A DNA stretch of 64,000 nucleotides from Clostridium saudiense. Its GTDB lineage: Bacteria > Bacillota > Clostridia > Clostridiales > Clostridiaceae. A model generated the notes under the pieces. The model searched no databases, had not been told where the DNA came from, and was given only the letters and a program-made list of their open reading frames with translations. This document shows, piece after piece, positions 1 to 9,355 of this stretch. How positions within the stretch are numbered: position 1 is the stretch's first letter; each line of letters opens with the position of its first letter. The position numbers and the translations under genes were made by a program. The stretch is from assembly GCF_000577815.1 (NCBI RefSeq), contig NZ_CBYM010000004.1, positions 62,001 through 126,000 of the forward strand, in the 5' to 3' direction.

Positions 1-386
1 CAATACAACATTTGATAAATGTAATTGCGGCAGTTACATTAGGACCTGCATATGGGATTTCGTGTGCTTTTGTATCATCATTATTAAGAAATATATTAGG
101 AACGGGAAGTATATTAGCTTTTCCAGGAAGTATGGTTGGAGTATTTTTAGCTGCTATATTATATAAAAAGTTTAAAAAAGTAGAGATAGCTGTTGTTGGA
201 GAAGTGATTGGAACTGGAATAATAGGTGCATTGCTAGCATATCCATTGGCAGCCTTTGTTTTAGGAAAGGAAGTTGCTTTATTTGTTTACATTATTCCAT
301 TTTCAATAAGCTCTATAGTTGGAAGTATTATTGCTTATATAATATTAAAATTAAATACATTAAGAAGTTTTTTATTGAGTAATTAG
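1..386 (+). CDS. thiW: ThiW family thiamine-precursor transporter subunit (5' end cut off)
   Basis: C-terminal part of a small hydrophobic protein. The frame is open from base 3 and gives about 127 residues, so the start lies before the window. The segment after IQHLINVIAAV, with GPAYG and GSMVG glycine motifs and four membrane-spanning stretches, matches the ThiW family. This is an energy-coupling-factor S component thought to import the thiamine thiazole precursor. ThiW genes are commonly under a TPP riboswitch, but any such element would be outside the window. The stop codon lies inside a hairpin that acts as terminator. The family call is recognised from sequence; the substrate is inferred from the family. 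Confidence 0.85.
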   Translation, partial: IQHLINVIAAVTLGPAYGISCAFVSSLLRNILGTGSILAFPGSMVGVFLAAILYKKFKKVEIAVVGEVIGTGIIGALLAYPLAAFVLGKEVALFVYIIPFSISSIVGSIIAYIILKLNTLRSFLLSN

Positions 387-406
387 AATAATTATTCTAA
401 TTTTTC
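381..406 (+). terminator. Rho-independent terminator of thiW
   Basis: A perfect 22-base palindrome (arm AATTAGAATAA) is followed by TTTCT. It overlaps the thiW stop codon. Confidence 0.6.
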
Positions 407-536
407 TGTAAAATGCATAATTGTAAAAAATATGAATAAAATTATTCAGAAATTAGAAAATTACAACTTAGATGGGTATATAAGTAAAAGGGTGTATAAT
501 ATATTTGTAATAAATAAATATTCGAGGTGACAAACT

Positions 537-728
537 ATGATATTTTGTAAGGAAAAAAGATATATTTTTAGTAAGGATGTATACCTATCTAGCGATGAAA
601 GAGTTGAGAAATTAAATAAAGATCAAATCAATAAATATGATGGAAGAGAAGTACAAGTTGGACATAGTTATTTAGGCTATATAGATAATTCAAGAATATC
701 TTCTAGCTGGTGCAAAGAAGTTAAATAG
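537..728 (+). CDS. Small hypothetical protein (63 aa)
   Basis: A 63-codon gene with a good ribosome binding site (GAGGTGA, 8 bases before ATG) and its own downstream terminator, so it looks like an independent unit. The protein is soluble, lysine- and tyrosine-rich, and has a VQVGHSYLGY stretch and two cysteines; no membrane segment or signal peptide is visible. I do not recognise the family. It sits between thiW and sbcD, both of which are separated from it by terminators, so context gives no function. Coding status is supported by the start context and the codon use, which is like that of the neighbours. Confidence 0.65.
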   Translation: MIFCKEKRYIFSKDVYLSSDERVEKLNKDQINKYDGREVQVGHSYLGYIDNSRISSSWCKEVK

Positions 729-736
729 ATGAAAGT

Positions 737-772
737 AAAAAGGGATGATGCAGAAATGTATCATCTTTTTTG
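737..772 (+). terminator. Terminator after the 63-aa gene
   Basis: Stem AAAAAG..GATGAT / ATCATCTTTTTT with a short loop, ending in a T run. Confidence 0.6.
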
Positions 773-830
773 TTATAATTAAATAATAGGAATAATTAAT
801 AATGAGTTAATTATAAGAGGAGGTTATGTT

Positions 831-2051
831 TTGAGAATACTACATACTGGAGACTGGCACTTAGGAAAGAATTTAGAAGGTGCAAGTAGAATGGATGAAC
901 AGGAATTATTTTTAAAGGATTTTATAGATATAGTTGAAGATAATGAAATAGATTTAGTTATTATTGCTGGAGATGTTTATGATAGCAGTAATCCACCAGC
1001 AAGAGCCGAAAAAATGTTTTATGACACATTAAAAAAGCTTTCTAAAAATGGAGAAAGAGTAACTTTAATTATTGCAGGTAATCATGATAATCCTGAAAGG
1101 TTAGTTGCAGCAGGGCCACTTGCTATGGAGCATGGAATAATAATGGTTGGAACCCCTAAAACTGTTGTGCAATGTGGAGAATATGGTCAACATAAGGTTA
1201 TTAATTCTGGTGAAGGATTTATTGAAATAGAAATTAATAATGAAAAAGCAGTAATACTAACTGTACCATATCCAAGTGAAAAAAGATTAAATGAGGTTCT
1301 TTATGGGGAAATGGATAGTGATGAAGATAGATTAAAGACTTATGGAGAAAGAATAAAATCATTATTTGATTCATTAAAGAAAAATTATAGAGAAGACACT
1401 ATAAATTTGGCGGTTTCACATTTATTTGCTATGGGAAGTGAAGAAGGTGGTTCAGAAAGAAGTATTCAGCTTGGTGGAAGTTACATTGTTAATGGATCAT
1501 GTTTACCAGAAGAAGCTCAGTATATAGCATTAGGACATGTACATAAGCCTCAAGTTGTACCAGGTACTAATAAAAGGGCAAGATATTCAGGTTCACCACT
1601 TCATTATAATAAAAAGGAAATAAATATTACAAAGAAGTGTTTTATTGTGGATATAAAAGCAAAAGAAGAATGTAAAATAAATGAAGTAGAATTTAAAGTC
1701 TACAAGCCTATTGAAGTTTGGAAATGTGAAAGTATCGATGATGCAATTGAGAGATGTGAAAAAAATAAAGATAGAGATTGTTGGGTTTATTTAGAGATTA
1801 AGTGCGACAGATATATAAGAGAAGATGAAATAAAGAAAATGAAGGAAATTAAAAAGGATATTTTGGAGATAATACCAAAACTTCAAAATGAAGCTGATGA
1901 TGAAAGTGCTATTAGTATTCAAGAAAAATCATTTGAAGAAATATTTAGAGAGTTTTATAAGAAAGAAAGAAATGTAGAAGCTGATGAAGAAGTTGTAAGC
2001 TTATTATTAAAGTTAATAAATGAAGAGGGGGATGAAAATGAGACCAATTAA
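831..2051 (+). CDS. sbcD: Exonuclease subunit SbcD (Mre11 family)
   Basis: Catalytic subunit of the SbcCD nuclease, which cuts DNA hairpins and blocked double-strand ends during repair. The 406-aa length is usual. Calcineurin-type phosphoesterase motifs that bind two Mn2+ ions are in order: GDWHLGK (near residue 7), GDVYDSSNPP (about 48), GNHDNPERL (about 83), SHLFAMG (about 200) and GHVHKPQ (about 236). The start is TTG, 8 bases after AGGAGG. The 3' end overlaps sbcC by 14 bases, so the two are translationally coupled, as is typical for this pair. Confidence 0.95.
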   Translation: MRILHTGDWHLGKNLEGASRMDEQELFLKDFIDIVEDNEIDLVIIAGDVYDSSNPPARAEKMFYDTLKKLSKNGERVTLIIAGNHDNPERLVAAGPLAMEHGIIMVGTPKTVVQCGEYGQHKVINSGEGFIEIEINNEKAVILTVPYPSEKRLNEVLYGEMDSDEDRLKTYGERIKSLFDSLKKNYREDTINLAVSHLFAMGSEEGGSERSIQLGGSYIVNGSCLPEEAQYIALGHVHKPQVVPGTNKRARYSGSPLHYNKKEINITKKCFIVDIKAKEECKINEVEFKVYKPIEVWKCESIDDAIERCEKNKDRDCWVYLEIKCDRYIREDEIKKMKEIKKDILEIIPKLQNEADDESAISIQEKSFEEIFREFYKKERNVEADEEVVSLLLKLINEEGDENETN

Positions 2052-5000
2052 GCTTAAGATAAAGGGATTAAATAGCTTTATAGAAGAGCAAACTATAGAT
2101 TTTGAAAAATTAACTGATCGTGGTTTATTTGGAATATTTGGGCCAACAGGAAGTGGAAAGTCTACAGTTTTAGATGGTATTACATTAGCTTTATATGGAG
2201 ATGTTTCGAGAAAAAGCTCTAATTATATAAATACAAATTGTGATAGGTTAAATGTTAGTTTTGAGTTTCAAATATCAGGAGCAGAAACTAAAAGGTATTT
2301 AGTTAATAGAGAATTTAAAAGAGATAAAAAATCAGGAAATCCTGTATCAGGGAAGTGTAAAATAGTTGATATAACTAATGGAGAAGAGGTTTTAGCTGAT
2401 AAGGTTAAAACTGTAACTGATAAATGTAAAGAAGTAATTGGTTTAAGTTTAGAGGATTTTACAAGGACTGTTGTTTTGCCACAGGGTAAGTTTTCAGAGT
2501 TTTTAAAGCTTGAAGGAAAACCAAGAAGAGAAATGTTAGAAAGACTTTTCAACTTAGGTGAGTATGGGGATAAGCTTTCAAGTAAATTATCTAAACAAAT
2601 AACAAAAGAAAGAACTGAAAATAGTGTTCTTCTAGGTCAGCTTATGGGATATGAAGATATAAGTGAAGAAAAGAAAAGAGAAAAAGAAGAAGAACTAAAT
2701 ATAAGTATTGGAAATTTAGAAAAGGCTAATGAAGAACTTAAAGCAATAGAAAAAAGTTTCAAAGAAAATACTGAATTATGGAATATGCAACTTGAAGTTA
2801 AAGATTATAAGACTAAAGAAAGCAAGCTTATTGAAAAAGCTGATGAAATAAATTTATTTAAGGATAAGGTTAAAGCTGCTGAAGCTGCAAATAAAGTTAA
2901 TCCATATATAATTTCTTATGAAGAAACATTAAAAAATATTAACTTTACAGAAAAAGAATTAAGTGAACTTAAAGTAAAATGTGAAGAGCTTAAAGAGAAA
3001 AAGGCTAAATTTGAAGAAGAATGGAATAAAGCTAGAATAAATAAAGATAGCAAATTGCCAGAATATAAGGTTCAAGAAGAAAAAATAAAGGAAGCAATAA
3101 AGGATAAAAAAGCTTTAATTGATTTAGAAAATGAAATTAAAGAAATTAATAAAAGAGCAGATGAATTACTTAAAAAGAAGAAGGAAAATAATGAAAAATT
3201 AATTGATTGTGAAAAGAGATTAAAAAAGGGAAATGAGTTATTAAAAGAAAAGGAAGAATACAGGGATACTTTAAATATTCAAAGAGAGTTAAAAGAAAAT
3301 GTTCAAGAAGGAGTAGTTATCACCCGAGATTATAATAATTTATTTAAGATAGTTAATGAGTATAAAGTTAAGATAGAAGCTAATAGAGGCGAAGTAAAAA
3401 AATATTTAGATGAAAAACAATTATTAAAGCTTGAATTAGATAAGAAAGATAATTTATTAGTAGAAAATGAAGAAACTTTAGAAAAATTAATTAAAAATTG
3501 CCCGGGAAATCAAAATGATTTATTTGATATGCAAGAAAAATACTCTGAACTTAAAGGGAAGTTAGATATATTTAAAAAGGCAAATGAAGAATTATTAAAA
3601 AATAAAAATGCTATTGAATTATTAAGCAAAGATTTAGAACCTAAAAAAGAAGAGTATATTAATTTAGAAAATGAAGTTAAAAAAATAAAAATAGAAATAC
3701 TTGAAATAGAAAGAGAAAACCTGGCTCATAAATTAAGAGAAGAATTAAAAGATGGAGATATTTGTCCAGTTTGTGGTTCAGTTGAACATCATAAGGAAAA
3801 AATTAAGCATGTAGATATTAAGGATGTTACTAATCTAGAAGAAAGCATAGATTTAAAAGAAAAACTATCTCTTGAGTTATTTAATGGCATAAAGGATATA
3901 GAAGCTAAGTTAAGTATTGCAAAGGAAAAAATAAAAGAAAATGAAGCAGTAATTAAAGATTTAGGTGAAGATTTTAATGAAGAAGTAGTACTTAATCTTC
4001 AAGTGAAAATGAATGATTTAAAAACTAAGATAAATGATTACAATATTAAAAAGGAAGAGCTTGAAAATATAATAAAGAATTTAAAAGAAGAATGTAATAA
4101 TTTAAAACTTAAGCATACACAATTAGAAACTAAAATTAATAGTAATGAAAATACAATAAATGAATTATTAGAAGATAAAAAAAAGCAAGAAGAAAATTTG
4201 CAGCAAGTTGAAGAAAAATTAAGTATTCTTAGAGAAAAAACTAATGTTGAAGATTTTATAACTAAAAATACTGAAATAAATAAAATTGAAAATGAAAGAG
4301 AAGAAATAGAAAAAGTTATAAAAAGCTATAGAAATAGAATAGATGAATTAAATACAGAAAAAGAAGAGGCAAGAAATAATTTAAATTATACTGATCAAGA
4401 ATTAGCTAAAATTAATACAACTTTAGATGAAAAAAATAAAGTTAGAGAAGAAAATTTATTAAAAATAAAAAGTAAAGTTGAAGATATAGATAATATAGAA
4501 GAAATATTAAATAAAGTTCAAAAAGAAATGAAAATAATTGAAGACAATTATATCTTTACAGAAAAGGCAAAAGAAGAAGCAGATAAAAATTATGAAGAGT
4601 GTAATTCTAAATTAATTAGTATTACTTCAAAAGGAAAAGAACTTTATAAAAGAAAAGAAGAAGAAAAGCAAAAGCTTGATATGGCATTAAAAGAAGAAGG
4701 ATTTTTAAGTGAAGATGAAGTTAAACAGAATGTTTTAGAGAAGGTTAAAATAGAAGCTTTAAAGGTTGAAATTGATAAGTATAATGATGATTTAGCAAAA
4801 ATAAAGGGAGCTATTGAAAGCATTTCTAAGAAGATTGGAAATAGAGAGTTAACTGAAGAACAATGGGTTAATATACAAAATGAAAAAGAGGAAAAGGAAA
4901 TTAAAGTTAAAGAGTATAATGAAATAAAAATTAAACTTCAAGAAGAGCTTAAGGTCATAGAAGAAAAGATGCTAGAATTAAAAGATTTATTAAAGCAAAA

Positions 5001-5529
5001 AGAAGAATTAGATCACAAGCTTGCGTTGTTAAATGATTTAGATAAATTATTTAAAGGTAAAAAGTTTGTTGAATTTGTTGCAGCTACAAGACTTAAGTAT
5101 GTTTCACTTGAGGCAAGTAGAAAGCTAAAGGAAATAACTAATGGAAATTATGGTTTAGAAGTTGATGAAGATGGAAGATTTATAATTAGAGATTATAAAA
5201 ATGGTGGAGCAGAAAGAGATGCATCTACACTTTCAGGAGGGGAGACCTTCTTAGCGTCACTTGCTTTAGCACTTGCGTTATCAGCAGAAATTCAACTTAA
5301 GGGTACAGCACCACTTGAATTGTTCTTCTTAGATGAAGGTTTTGGTACTTTAGATGATAATCTTTTAGAAGTTGTTATGAGTTCACTTGAAAGAATTCAT
5401 AATGATAAATTGAAGGTTGGTATAATAAGCCACGTTGAATCAATTAAAAATAGGGTTCCTGTTAAACTTATAATTACTCCTGCAGAAGCTGGAATGGGTG
5501 GAAGCAAGGTTAAGATTGAAAGAAGTTAA
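2038..5529 (+). CDS. sbcC: Exonuclease subunit SbcC (Rad50-like SMC ATPase)
   Basis: ATPase partner of SbcD, 1163 aa. Walker A GPTGSGKST is near residue 35. Two long, lysine/glutamate-rich coiled-coil arms surround a zinc hook CPVC at about residue 575. The C-terminal half-ATPase has the signature LSGGE and Walker B LFFLDEGFGTLD. The order P-loop, coil, hook, coil, signature is that of Rad50/SbcC. I chose the ATG at 2038 because AGAGGGGG lies 7 bases upstream; the in-frame ATGs at 2020 and 2032 would sit before or directly beside that site. A terminator follows. Confidence 0.95.
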   Translation: MRPIKLKIKGLNSFIEEQTIDFEKLTDRGLFGIFGPTGSGKSTVLDGITLALYGDVSRKSSNYINTNCDRLNVSFEFQISGAETKRYLVNREFKRDKKSGNPVSGKCKIVDITNGEEVLADKVKTVTDKCKEVIGLSLEDFTRTVVLPQGKFSEFLKLEGKPRREMLERLFNLGEYGDKLSSKLSKQITKERTENSVLLGQLMGYEDISEEKKREKEEELNISIGNLEKANEELKAIEKSFKENTELWNMQLEVKDYKTKESKLIEKADEINLFKDKVKAAEAANKVNPYIISYEETLKNINFTEKELSELKVKCEELKEKKAKFEEEWNKARINKDSKLPEYKVQEEKIKEAIKDKKALIDLENEIKEINKRADELLKKKKENNEKLIDCEKRLKKGNELLKEKEEYRDTLNIQRELKENVQEGVVITRDYNNLFKIVNEYKVKIEANRGEVKKYLDEKQLLKLELDKKDNLLVENEETLEKLIKNCPGNQNDLFDMQEKYSELKGKLDIFKKANEELLKNKNAIELLSKDLEPKKEEYINLENEVKKIKIEILEIERENLAHKLREELKDGDICPVCGSVEHHKEKIKHVDIKDVTNLEESIDLKEKLSLELFNGIKDIEAKLSIAKEKIKENEAVIKDLGEDFNEEVVLNLQVKMNDLKTKINDYNIKKEELENIIKNLKEECNNLKLKHTQLETKINSNENTINELLEDKKKQEENLQQVEEKLSILREKTNVEDFITKNTEINKIENEREEIEKVIKSYRNRIDELNTEKEEARNNLNYTDQELAKINTTLDEKNKVREENLLKIKSKVEDIDNIEEILNKVQKEMKIIEDNYIFTEKAKEEADKNYEECNSKLISITSKGKELYKRKEEEKQKLDMALKEEGFLSEDEVKQNVLEKVKIEALKVEIDKYNDDLAKIKGAIESISKKIGNRELTEEQWVNIQNEKEEKEIKVKEYNEIKIKLQEELKVIEEKMLELKDLLKQKEELDHKLALLNDLDKLFKGKKFVEFVAATRLKYVSLEASRKLKEITNGNYGLEVDEDGRFIIRDYKNGGAERDASTLSGGETFLASLALALALSAEIQLKGTAPLELFFLDEGFGTLDDNLLEVVMSSLERIHNDKLKVGIISHVESIKNRVPVKLIITPAEAGMGGSKVKIERS

Positions 5530-5547
5530 ATAAAGAAAAAAATATTA

Positions 5548-5598
5548 ATACCTCCTATAGAAGTTATATATATAAACTTTTGTAGGAGGTATATTTTT
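5548..5598 (+). terminator. Terminator of sbcDC
   Basis: Stem ATACCTCCTA / TAGGAGGTAT with an inner AAGTT/AACTT pairing, followed by ATTTTTAA. Confidence 0.7.
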
Positions 5599-5624
5599 AA
5601 ATAATTATGAAAATGTATACAAAA

Positions 5625-5710
5625 ACTTTTTAAAAGTAGTTGCAAAAGTATAAAACTGGTATTATAATAAACTTATCAAATAACATTTAAAAAGTTATTT
5701 AATAATAATT
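5625..5710 (+). promoter_or_regulatory. xylB promoter with candidate repressor operator
   Basis: Promoter TTGCAA (5640-5645), 17-base spacer, TATAAT (5663-5668). Just upstream is the dyad ACTTTT-T-AAAAGT (5625-5637). Just downstream, 5671-5710 is 40 bases long and matches 33 of 40 bases of 8531-8570, in front of the transaldolase gene. A roadblock position right after the -10 box, reuse at a second pentose gene and the neighbouring ROK repressor gene make this a candidate XylR operator. The match is seen in the sequence; the protein that binds it is inferred. Confidence 0.5.
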
Positions 5711-5756
5711 TTTAAAAGATTAAGATAAAAAAGAGTTATATATTGTGGAGGGGATT

Positions 5757-7259
5757 ATGAGGTATTTATTAGGTTTAGATATTGGCACATCAGGAACGAA
5801 AACTGCTTTGTTCGATGAATTAGGAAATACAATTGAAACTGCAACTTATGGTTATGATTTATATCAACCACAAGCAGGGTGGGCAGAACAAAATCCAGAA
5901 GATTGGTGGGAAGCTTGTCTTAACGGAATTAAAGATGTAGTTAAAAAGAGCAAAGTTAATAGTTCAGATATAAAAGGTATCGGATTAAGTGGTCAAATGC
6001 ATGGGCTTGTCTTGGTAGACAAGCATGATAAAGTAATTAGAAATTCAATTATTTGGTGTGACCAAAGAACTGAAAAACAATGTGAATACATGACAGAAGT
6101 TTTAGGTAAGGAAAAACTAATAGAAATAACAGGTAATCCGGCACTAACAGGATTTACTCTTTCAAAGCTATTATGGGTTAGAGATAATGAACCAGAAAAT
6201 TATAAAAATATAAATAAGGTATTATTACCAAAGGATTATATAAGATTTAAATTAACAGGTATATTTGCAACTGAAGTTTCAGATGCAAGTGGTATGCAAA
6301 TGTTAGATATAAACACAAGAAATTGGAGTAATGAATTACTAGAGGCTTTAGAAATAGATAATAATATATTAGCAGATGTTTATGAATCAGTTGTTGTAAG
6401 TGGACATGTTACTGAAGAAGTTGCAAAAGCTACTGGATTAGAAGCAGGTACTGCTGTAGTTGGAGGAGCTGGAGATCAAGCAGCTGGAGCAGTTGGAAGT
6501 GGAATAGTTAGTGAAGGTATAATTTCTACAGTTATTGGTTCTTCAGGAGTTGTTTTTGCTTCAACAGATACACCAAGATTTGATAAAGAAGGTAGAGTTC
6601 ATACCTTATGTCATGCAGTTCCTAATAAGTGGCATGTAATGGGAGTTACTCAAGGTGCAGGATTATCTTTAAAATGGTTTAAAGAAAACTTCTGTAAAAA
6701 AGAAATTGAAGAAGCTAAAGAAAAGAATATAGGTATATACGATTATTTATCAGAAGAAGCAGCTACTTCAAAGCCAGGAGCAAATGGAGTAATTTATATG
6801 CCATATTTAATGGGAGAAAGAACACCACATATTGATCCTAATGTTAAGGGTGGATTTGTTGGAGTATCTTTAATAAATAATCATGCTGACTTTGTTAGAA
6901 GTGTACTAGAAGGTGTTAGTTTCAGTTTAAAAAATTGCTTAGATATTATAGAAGATATGAAAGTTGATATAACTGATGTTAGAGTAAGTGGTGGAGGAGC
7001 AGAAAGTGAAGTTTGGAGACAAATTTTAGCTGATATATTTAATTATCCACTAAGAACTATAAAAGCATCAGAAGGTCCAGCATTAGGAGTTGCTATTTTA
7101 GCAGGAGTAGGTGTTGGAATATATGAATCTGTTGAAGAAGCCTGTGAAAAGATAATAAAAGGTAAGGATTTAGTAAATCCAAATTGTGATAATATAGCCC
7201 TTTATGATAAGATATATGAAGTGTATAATTCGCTTTATCCAAGATTAAAGGATATTTAA
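5757..7259 (+). CDS. xylB: Xylulokinase (FGGY family)
   Basis: Phosphorylates D-xylulose to D-xylulose 5-phosphate with ATP. The 500-aa length is typical of XylB. The N-terminal phosphate motif GLDIGTSGTKTALFD (from residue 5), GLSGQMHGLV, WCDQRT (substrate-binding Asp) and C-terminal VSGGGAESEVWRQI plus EGPALGVAILAG are the FGGY hallmarks. The QMHG motif is characteristic of xylulokinase within the family. GGAGGGG precedes ATG 5757; the GTG at 5745 overlaps that site and was not used. The gene is followed 38 bases later by a ROK repressor gene, probably co-transcribed. Confidence 0.93.
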   Translation: MRYLLGLDIGTSGTKTALFDELGNTIETATYGYDLYQPQAGWAEQNPEDWWEACLNGIKDVVKKSKVNSSDIKGIGLSGQMHGLVLVDKHDKVIRNSIIWCDQRTEKQCEYMTEVLGKEKLIEITGNPALTGFTLSKLLWVRDNEPENYKNINKVLLPKDYIRFKLTGIFATEVSDASGMQMLDINTRNWSNELLEALEIDNNILADVYESVVVSGHVTEEVAKATGLEAGTAVVGGAGDQAAGAVGSGIVSEGIISTVIGSSGVVFASTDTPRFDKEGRVHTLCHAVPNKWHVMGVTQGAGLSLKWFKENFCKKEIEEAKEKNIGIYDYLSEEAATSKPGANGVIYMPYLMGERTPHIDPNVKGGFVGVSLINNHADFVRSVLEGVSFSLKNCLDIIEDMKVDITDVRVSGGGAESEVWRQILADIFNYPLRTIKASEGPALGVAILAGVGVGIYESVEEACEKIIKGKDLVNPNCDNIALYDKIYEVYNSLYPRLKDI

Positions 7260-7294
7260 GGCAGGATAATTTAACTAAGAGGGGAAGGCATAAT

Positions 7295-8437
7295 TTGATG
7301 GAAGTAAATCATAGTAAAATCAAAGAAACAAATAGAAAAAAAATAATTAAGTTATTACTAGAAAAAGATGAAATAACTAAATTAGATATTTCAAGAAGTT
7401 TAGACATAAGTATTACAACAGTTTCTACTAATATATCAGAGCTTAAGGATGAAGGGATTGTTAGTGATGTAAGGTCTTTAAAATCTACAGGTGGAAGAAA
7501 AGCAATGGCTTTAAAAATCAATGAAAATTGTAGATTTGCTTTAGGAATAGCGCTAACTCCTCGTCATGTAAAGTTATCTTTAATAAATTTAAAAAAAGAA
7601 ATTATAGAAGATATTAAAATAAGACATAATAATGATGGAATCGAAAGCATAGTTGCCATTGCTAAGGAAAATCTAAGGGAAATATTAAAGAAAAATGATA
7701 TTTCTATAGATAAGTTATTGGGAATAGGAATTTCAATTCCAGGTACAGTAGATTCAGAAGAAGGAATAATTAAAAATTGTTATTTATTAGGAGTTGAAAA
7801 TTATAACTTAAAAGAAAGCTTTGAAGAGTTTAATGTTCCTATTTTTATAGATAATGAAGCAAATTTATCAGCTTATTATGAATTCTTAAATAAAAAACAT
7901 ATATTAAGTAATCTTTTATATGTATCAATAACAGATGGATTAGGTTTAGGGATAATAATAGATGGTAAAATTTACAGAGGAAGTAATAATGCAGCTGGTG
8001 AAATGGGACATATTAAAATTGCTATTGATGGAAAGCCATGTAAATGTGGTTCTAAGGGATGTCTAGAAGCATATACATCAACTAATGAATTATTAGAAGA
8101 ATATAATAAAATCAGTAATTATAAAATAGATGATATAGATGAATTTATATCTTTATTTGAAAATGGAGATAAAGCTACACATGAGGCTTTAGAAAAGTAT
8201 TTTAATATACTTGGTATAGGAATTTCTAATTTAACAATGTTATTAGATCCAAGTTGCGTAGTTTTAGGAGGAGATATAAATATTCTATTAAAAGAAAATA
8301 TAGAGTATTTAAGAAATATTGTTTATAAGGACAATTTATTCACTAATGAGGAGAATTGTAAGATTGATGTTACAGAATTTAAGGGATCATATTTAGTAGG
8401 AGCTGCAATGGTTCCATTAGAAGCATTTTTGAATTAA
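7295..8437 (+). CDS. xylR: ROK-family transcriptional repressor, probable XylR
   Basis: 380 aa. The N-terminal winged helix-turn-helix (about residues 15-65, LDISRSLDISITTVSTNI) is followed by a sugar-kinase-like ROK domain with GIGISIPGTVDSEEG, DNEANLSAYYE and the zinc site CKCGSKGCLE (about residue 250). ROK repressors bind sugars and release operators. Its position directly after xylB suggests that it senses xylose. The start is TTG 7295 or ATG 7298; both lie close behind AGAGGGGA. Candidate operators lie before xylB and before the transaldolase gene. The ligand is inferred from context. Confidence 0.82.
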   Translation: MMEVNHSKIKETNRKKIIKLLLEKDEITKLDISRSLDISITTVSTNISELKDEGIVSDVRSLKSTGGRKAMALKINENCRFALGIALTPRHVKLSLINLKKEIIEDIKIRHNNDGIESIVAIAKENLREILKKNDISIDKLLGIGISIPGTVDSEEGIIKNCYLLGVENYNLKESFEEFNVPIFIDNEANLSAYYEFLNKKHILSNLLYVSITDGLGLGIIIDGKIYRGSNNAAGEMGHIKIAIDGKPCKCGSKGCLEAYTSTNELLEEYNKISNYKIDDIDEFISLFENGDKATHEALEKYFNILGIGISNLTMLLDPSCVVLGGDINILLKENIEYLRNIVYKDNLFTNEENCKIDVTEFKGSYLVGAAMVPLEAFLN

Positions 8438-8492
8438 GATGTTTTCAAAATATATATCTTAGTAATACTGTGTAACATGGATGTTTTACGAT

Positions 8493-8524
8493 AAAGGGCA
8501 GATAAATAAAGGCTGCCTTTTTAT
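8493..8524 (+). terminator. Terminator after the ROK repressor gene
   Basis: Stem AAAGG(G)CAG / CTGCCTTT with a following TTATA. The T tract is short. Confidence 0.55.
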
Positions 8525-8530
8525 AAAGAA

Positions 8531-8570
8531 ACTTTTGAAATAAGTTTTAAAAAGTCGTTAAATAATAATT
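8531..8570 (+). promoter_or_regulatory. Second copy of the xylB-type operator element
   Basis: Forty bases matching 33 of 40 with 5671-5710, including AAAAAGT followed by AATAATAATT. A TATAAA sequence (8522-8527) ends 3 bases before it, the same arrangement as at xylB. It ends 22 bases before the transaldolase start. Probable shared control by the ROK repressor. Confidence 0.5.
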
Positions 8571-8592
8571 AAAATATAAAGGGGAGTTTTGA

Positions 8593-9240
8593 ATGAAGTT
8601 ATTTTTAGACACAGCAAATGTAGAACATATTAAAGAAGCAAATGAAATGGGAGTAATTTGTGGAGTAACAACAAATCCATCATTAATAGCTAAAGAAGGT
8701 AGAGACTTTAATGAAGTTATAAAGGAAATAACAGAAATAGTTGATGGACCTATAAGTGGAGAAGTTGTAAGTGAAGATGCAGAAGGAATGATAAAAGAAG
8801 GTAGAGAAATTGCTGCTATTCATAAAAATATGATTGTTAAAATTCCAATGACAGTTGAAGGCCTTAAAGCTGTTAAGGTATTAGCTAGAGAAGGAATTAA
8901 AACTAATGTAACATTAATTTTCTCTGCCAACCAAGCTCTTTTAGCAGCAAATGCTGGAGCAACTTATGTTAGCCCATTCTTAGGAAGAGTAGATGATATA
9001 TCTATGGATGGTATGGAACTTGTAAGAACAATTGCTGAAATATTTGAAGTGCATGGAATAAATACAGAAATAATTGCTGCAAGTGTTAGACATCCAATTC
9101 ATGTTATAGAAGCAGCTAGAGCAGGTGCACATATAGCAACAGTACCATATGCCTTAGTAATGCAAATGGTTAAACATCCATTAACAGATGCAGGATTAGA
9201 GAAATTTAAGGCAGATTGGGCAGCAGCTTTCGGAAAGTAA
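8593..9240 (+). CDS. tal: Transaldolase, small TalC/FsaA-type
   Basis: Transfers a dihydroxyacetone unit between sugar phosphates in the non-oxidative pentose phosphate pathway. The 215-aa length and the sequence [26 protein letters not shown], catalytic lysine in MIVKIPMT (about residue 85), [13 protein letters not shown] and ASVRHPIHV place it in the short transaldolase / fructose-6-phosphate aldolase subfamily. It lies between xylB-xylR and transketolase, and the operator-like element before it fits control with the xyl genes. A GGGGAG site precedes the ATG. Confidence 0.92.
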   Translation: MKLFLDTANVEHIKEANEMGVICGVTTNPSLIAKEGRDFNEVIKEITEIVDGPISGEVVSEDAEGMIKEGREIAAIHKNMIVKIPMTVEGLKAVKVLAREGIKTNVTLIFSANQALLAANAGATYVSPFLGRVDDISMDGMELVRTIAEIFEVHGINTEIIAASVRHPIHVIEAARAGAHIATVPYALVMQMVKHPLTDAGLEKFKADWAAAFGK

Positions 9241-9304
9241 TATATCACCCTAGAGGTAAAGAAAATAATATAAAAGTTTTAATACTATACCTCTAGGGGA
9301 TATA
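9241..9304 (+). promoter_or_regulatory. Long inverted repeat between transaldolase and transketolase genes
   Basis: Arms 9241-9258 and 9288-9304 pair over 17 bases with a single bulge (core CCCTAGAGGTA / TACCTCTAGGG) around a 29-base AT-rich loop. It starts at the transaldolase stop. There is no T tract right after it, so it could be a processing or stability hairpin, or an attenuator, rather than a simple terminator. Confidence 0.55.
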
Positions 9305-9355
9305 TAGGTATTTGTTAAATAGAAGTCATTAAGGGCTAATGAGAAGGAGTTAAAT

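Noticed and set aside
5671..5710. Insertion-sequence end or attachment site for the 40-base repeat pair
   Set aside because: Both copies are in the same orientation at promoter positions, with no transposase between them.
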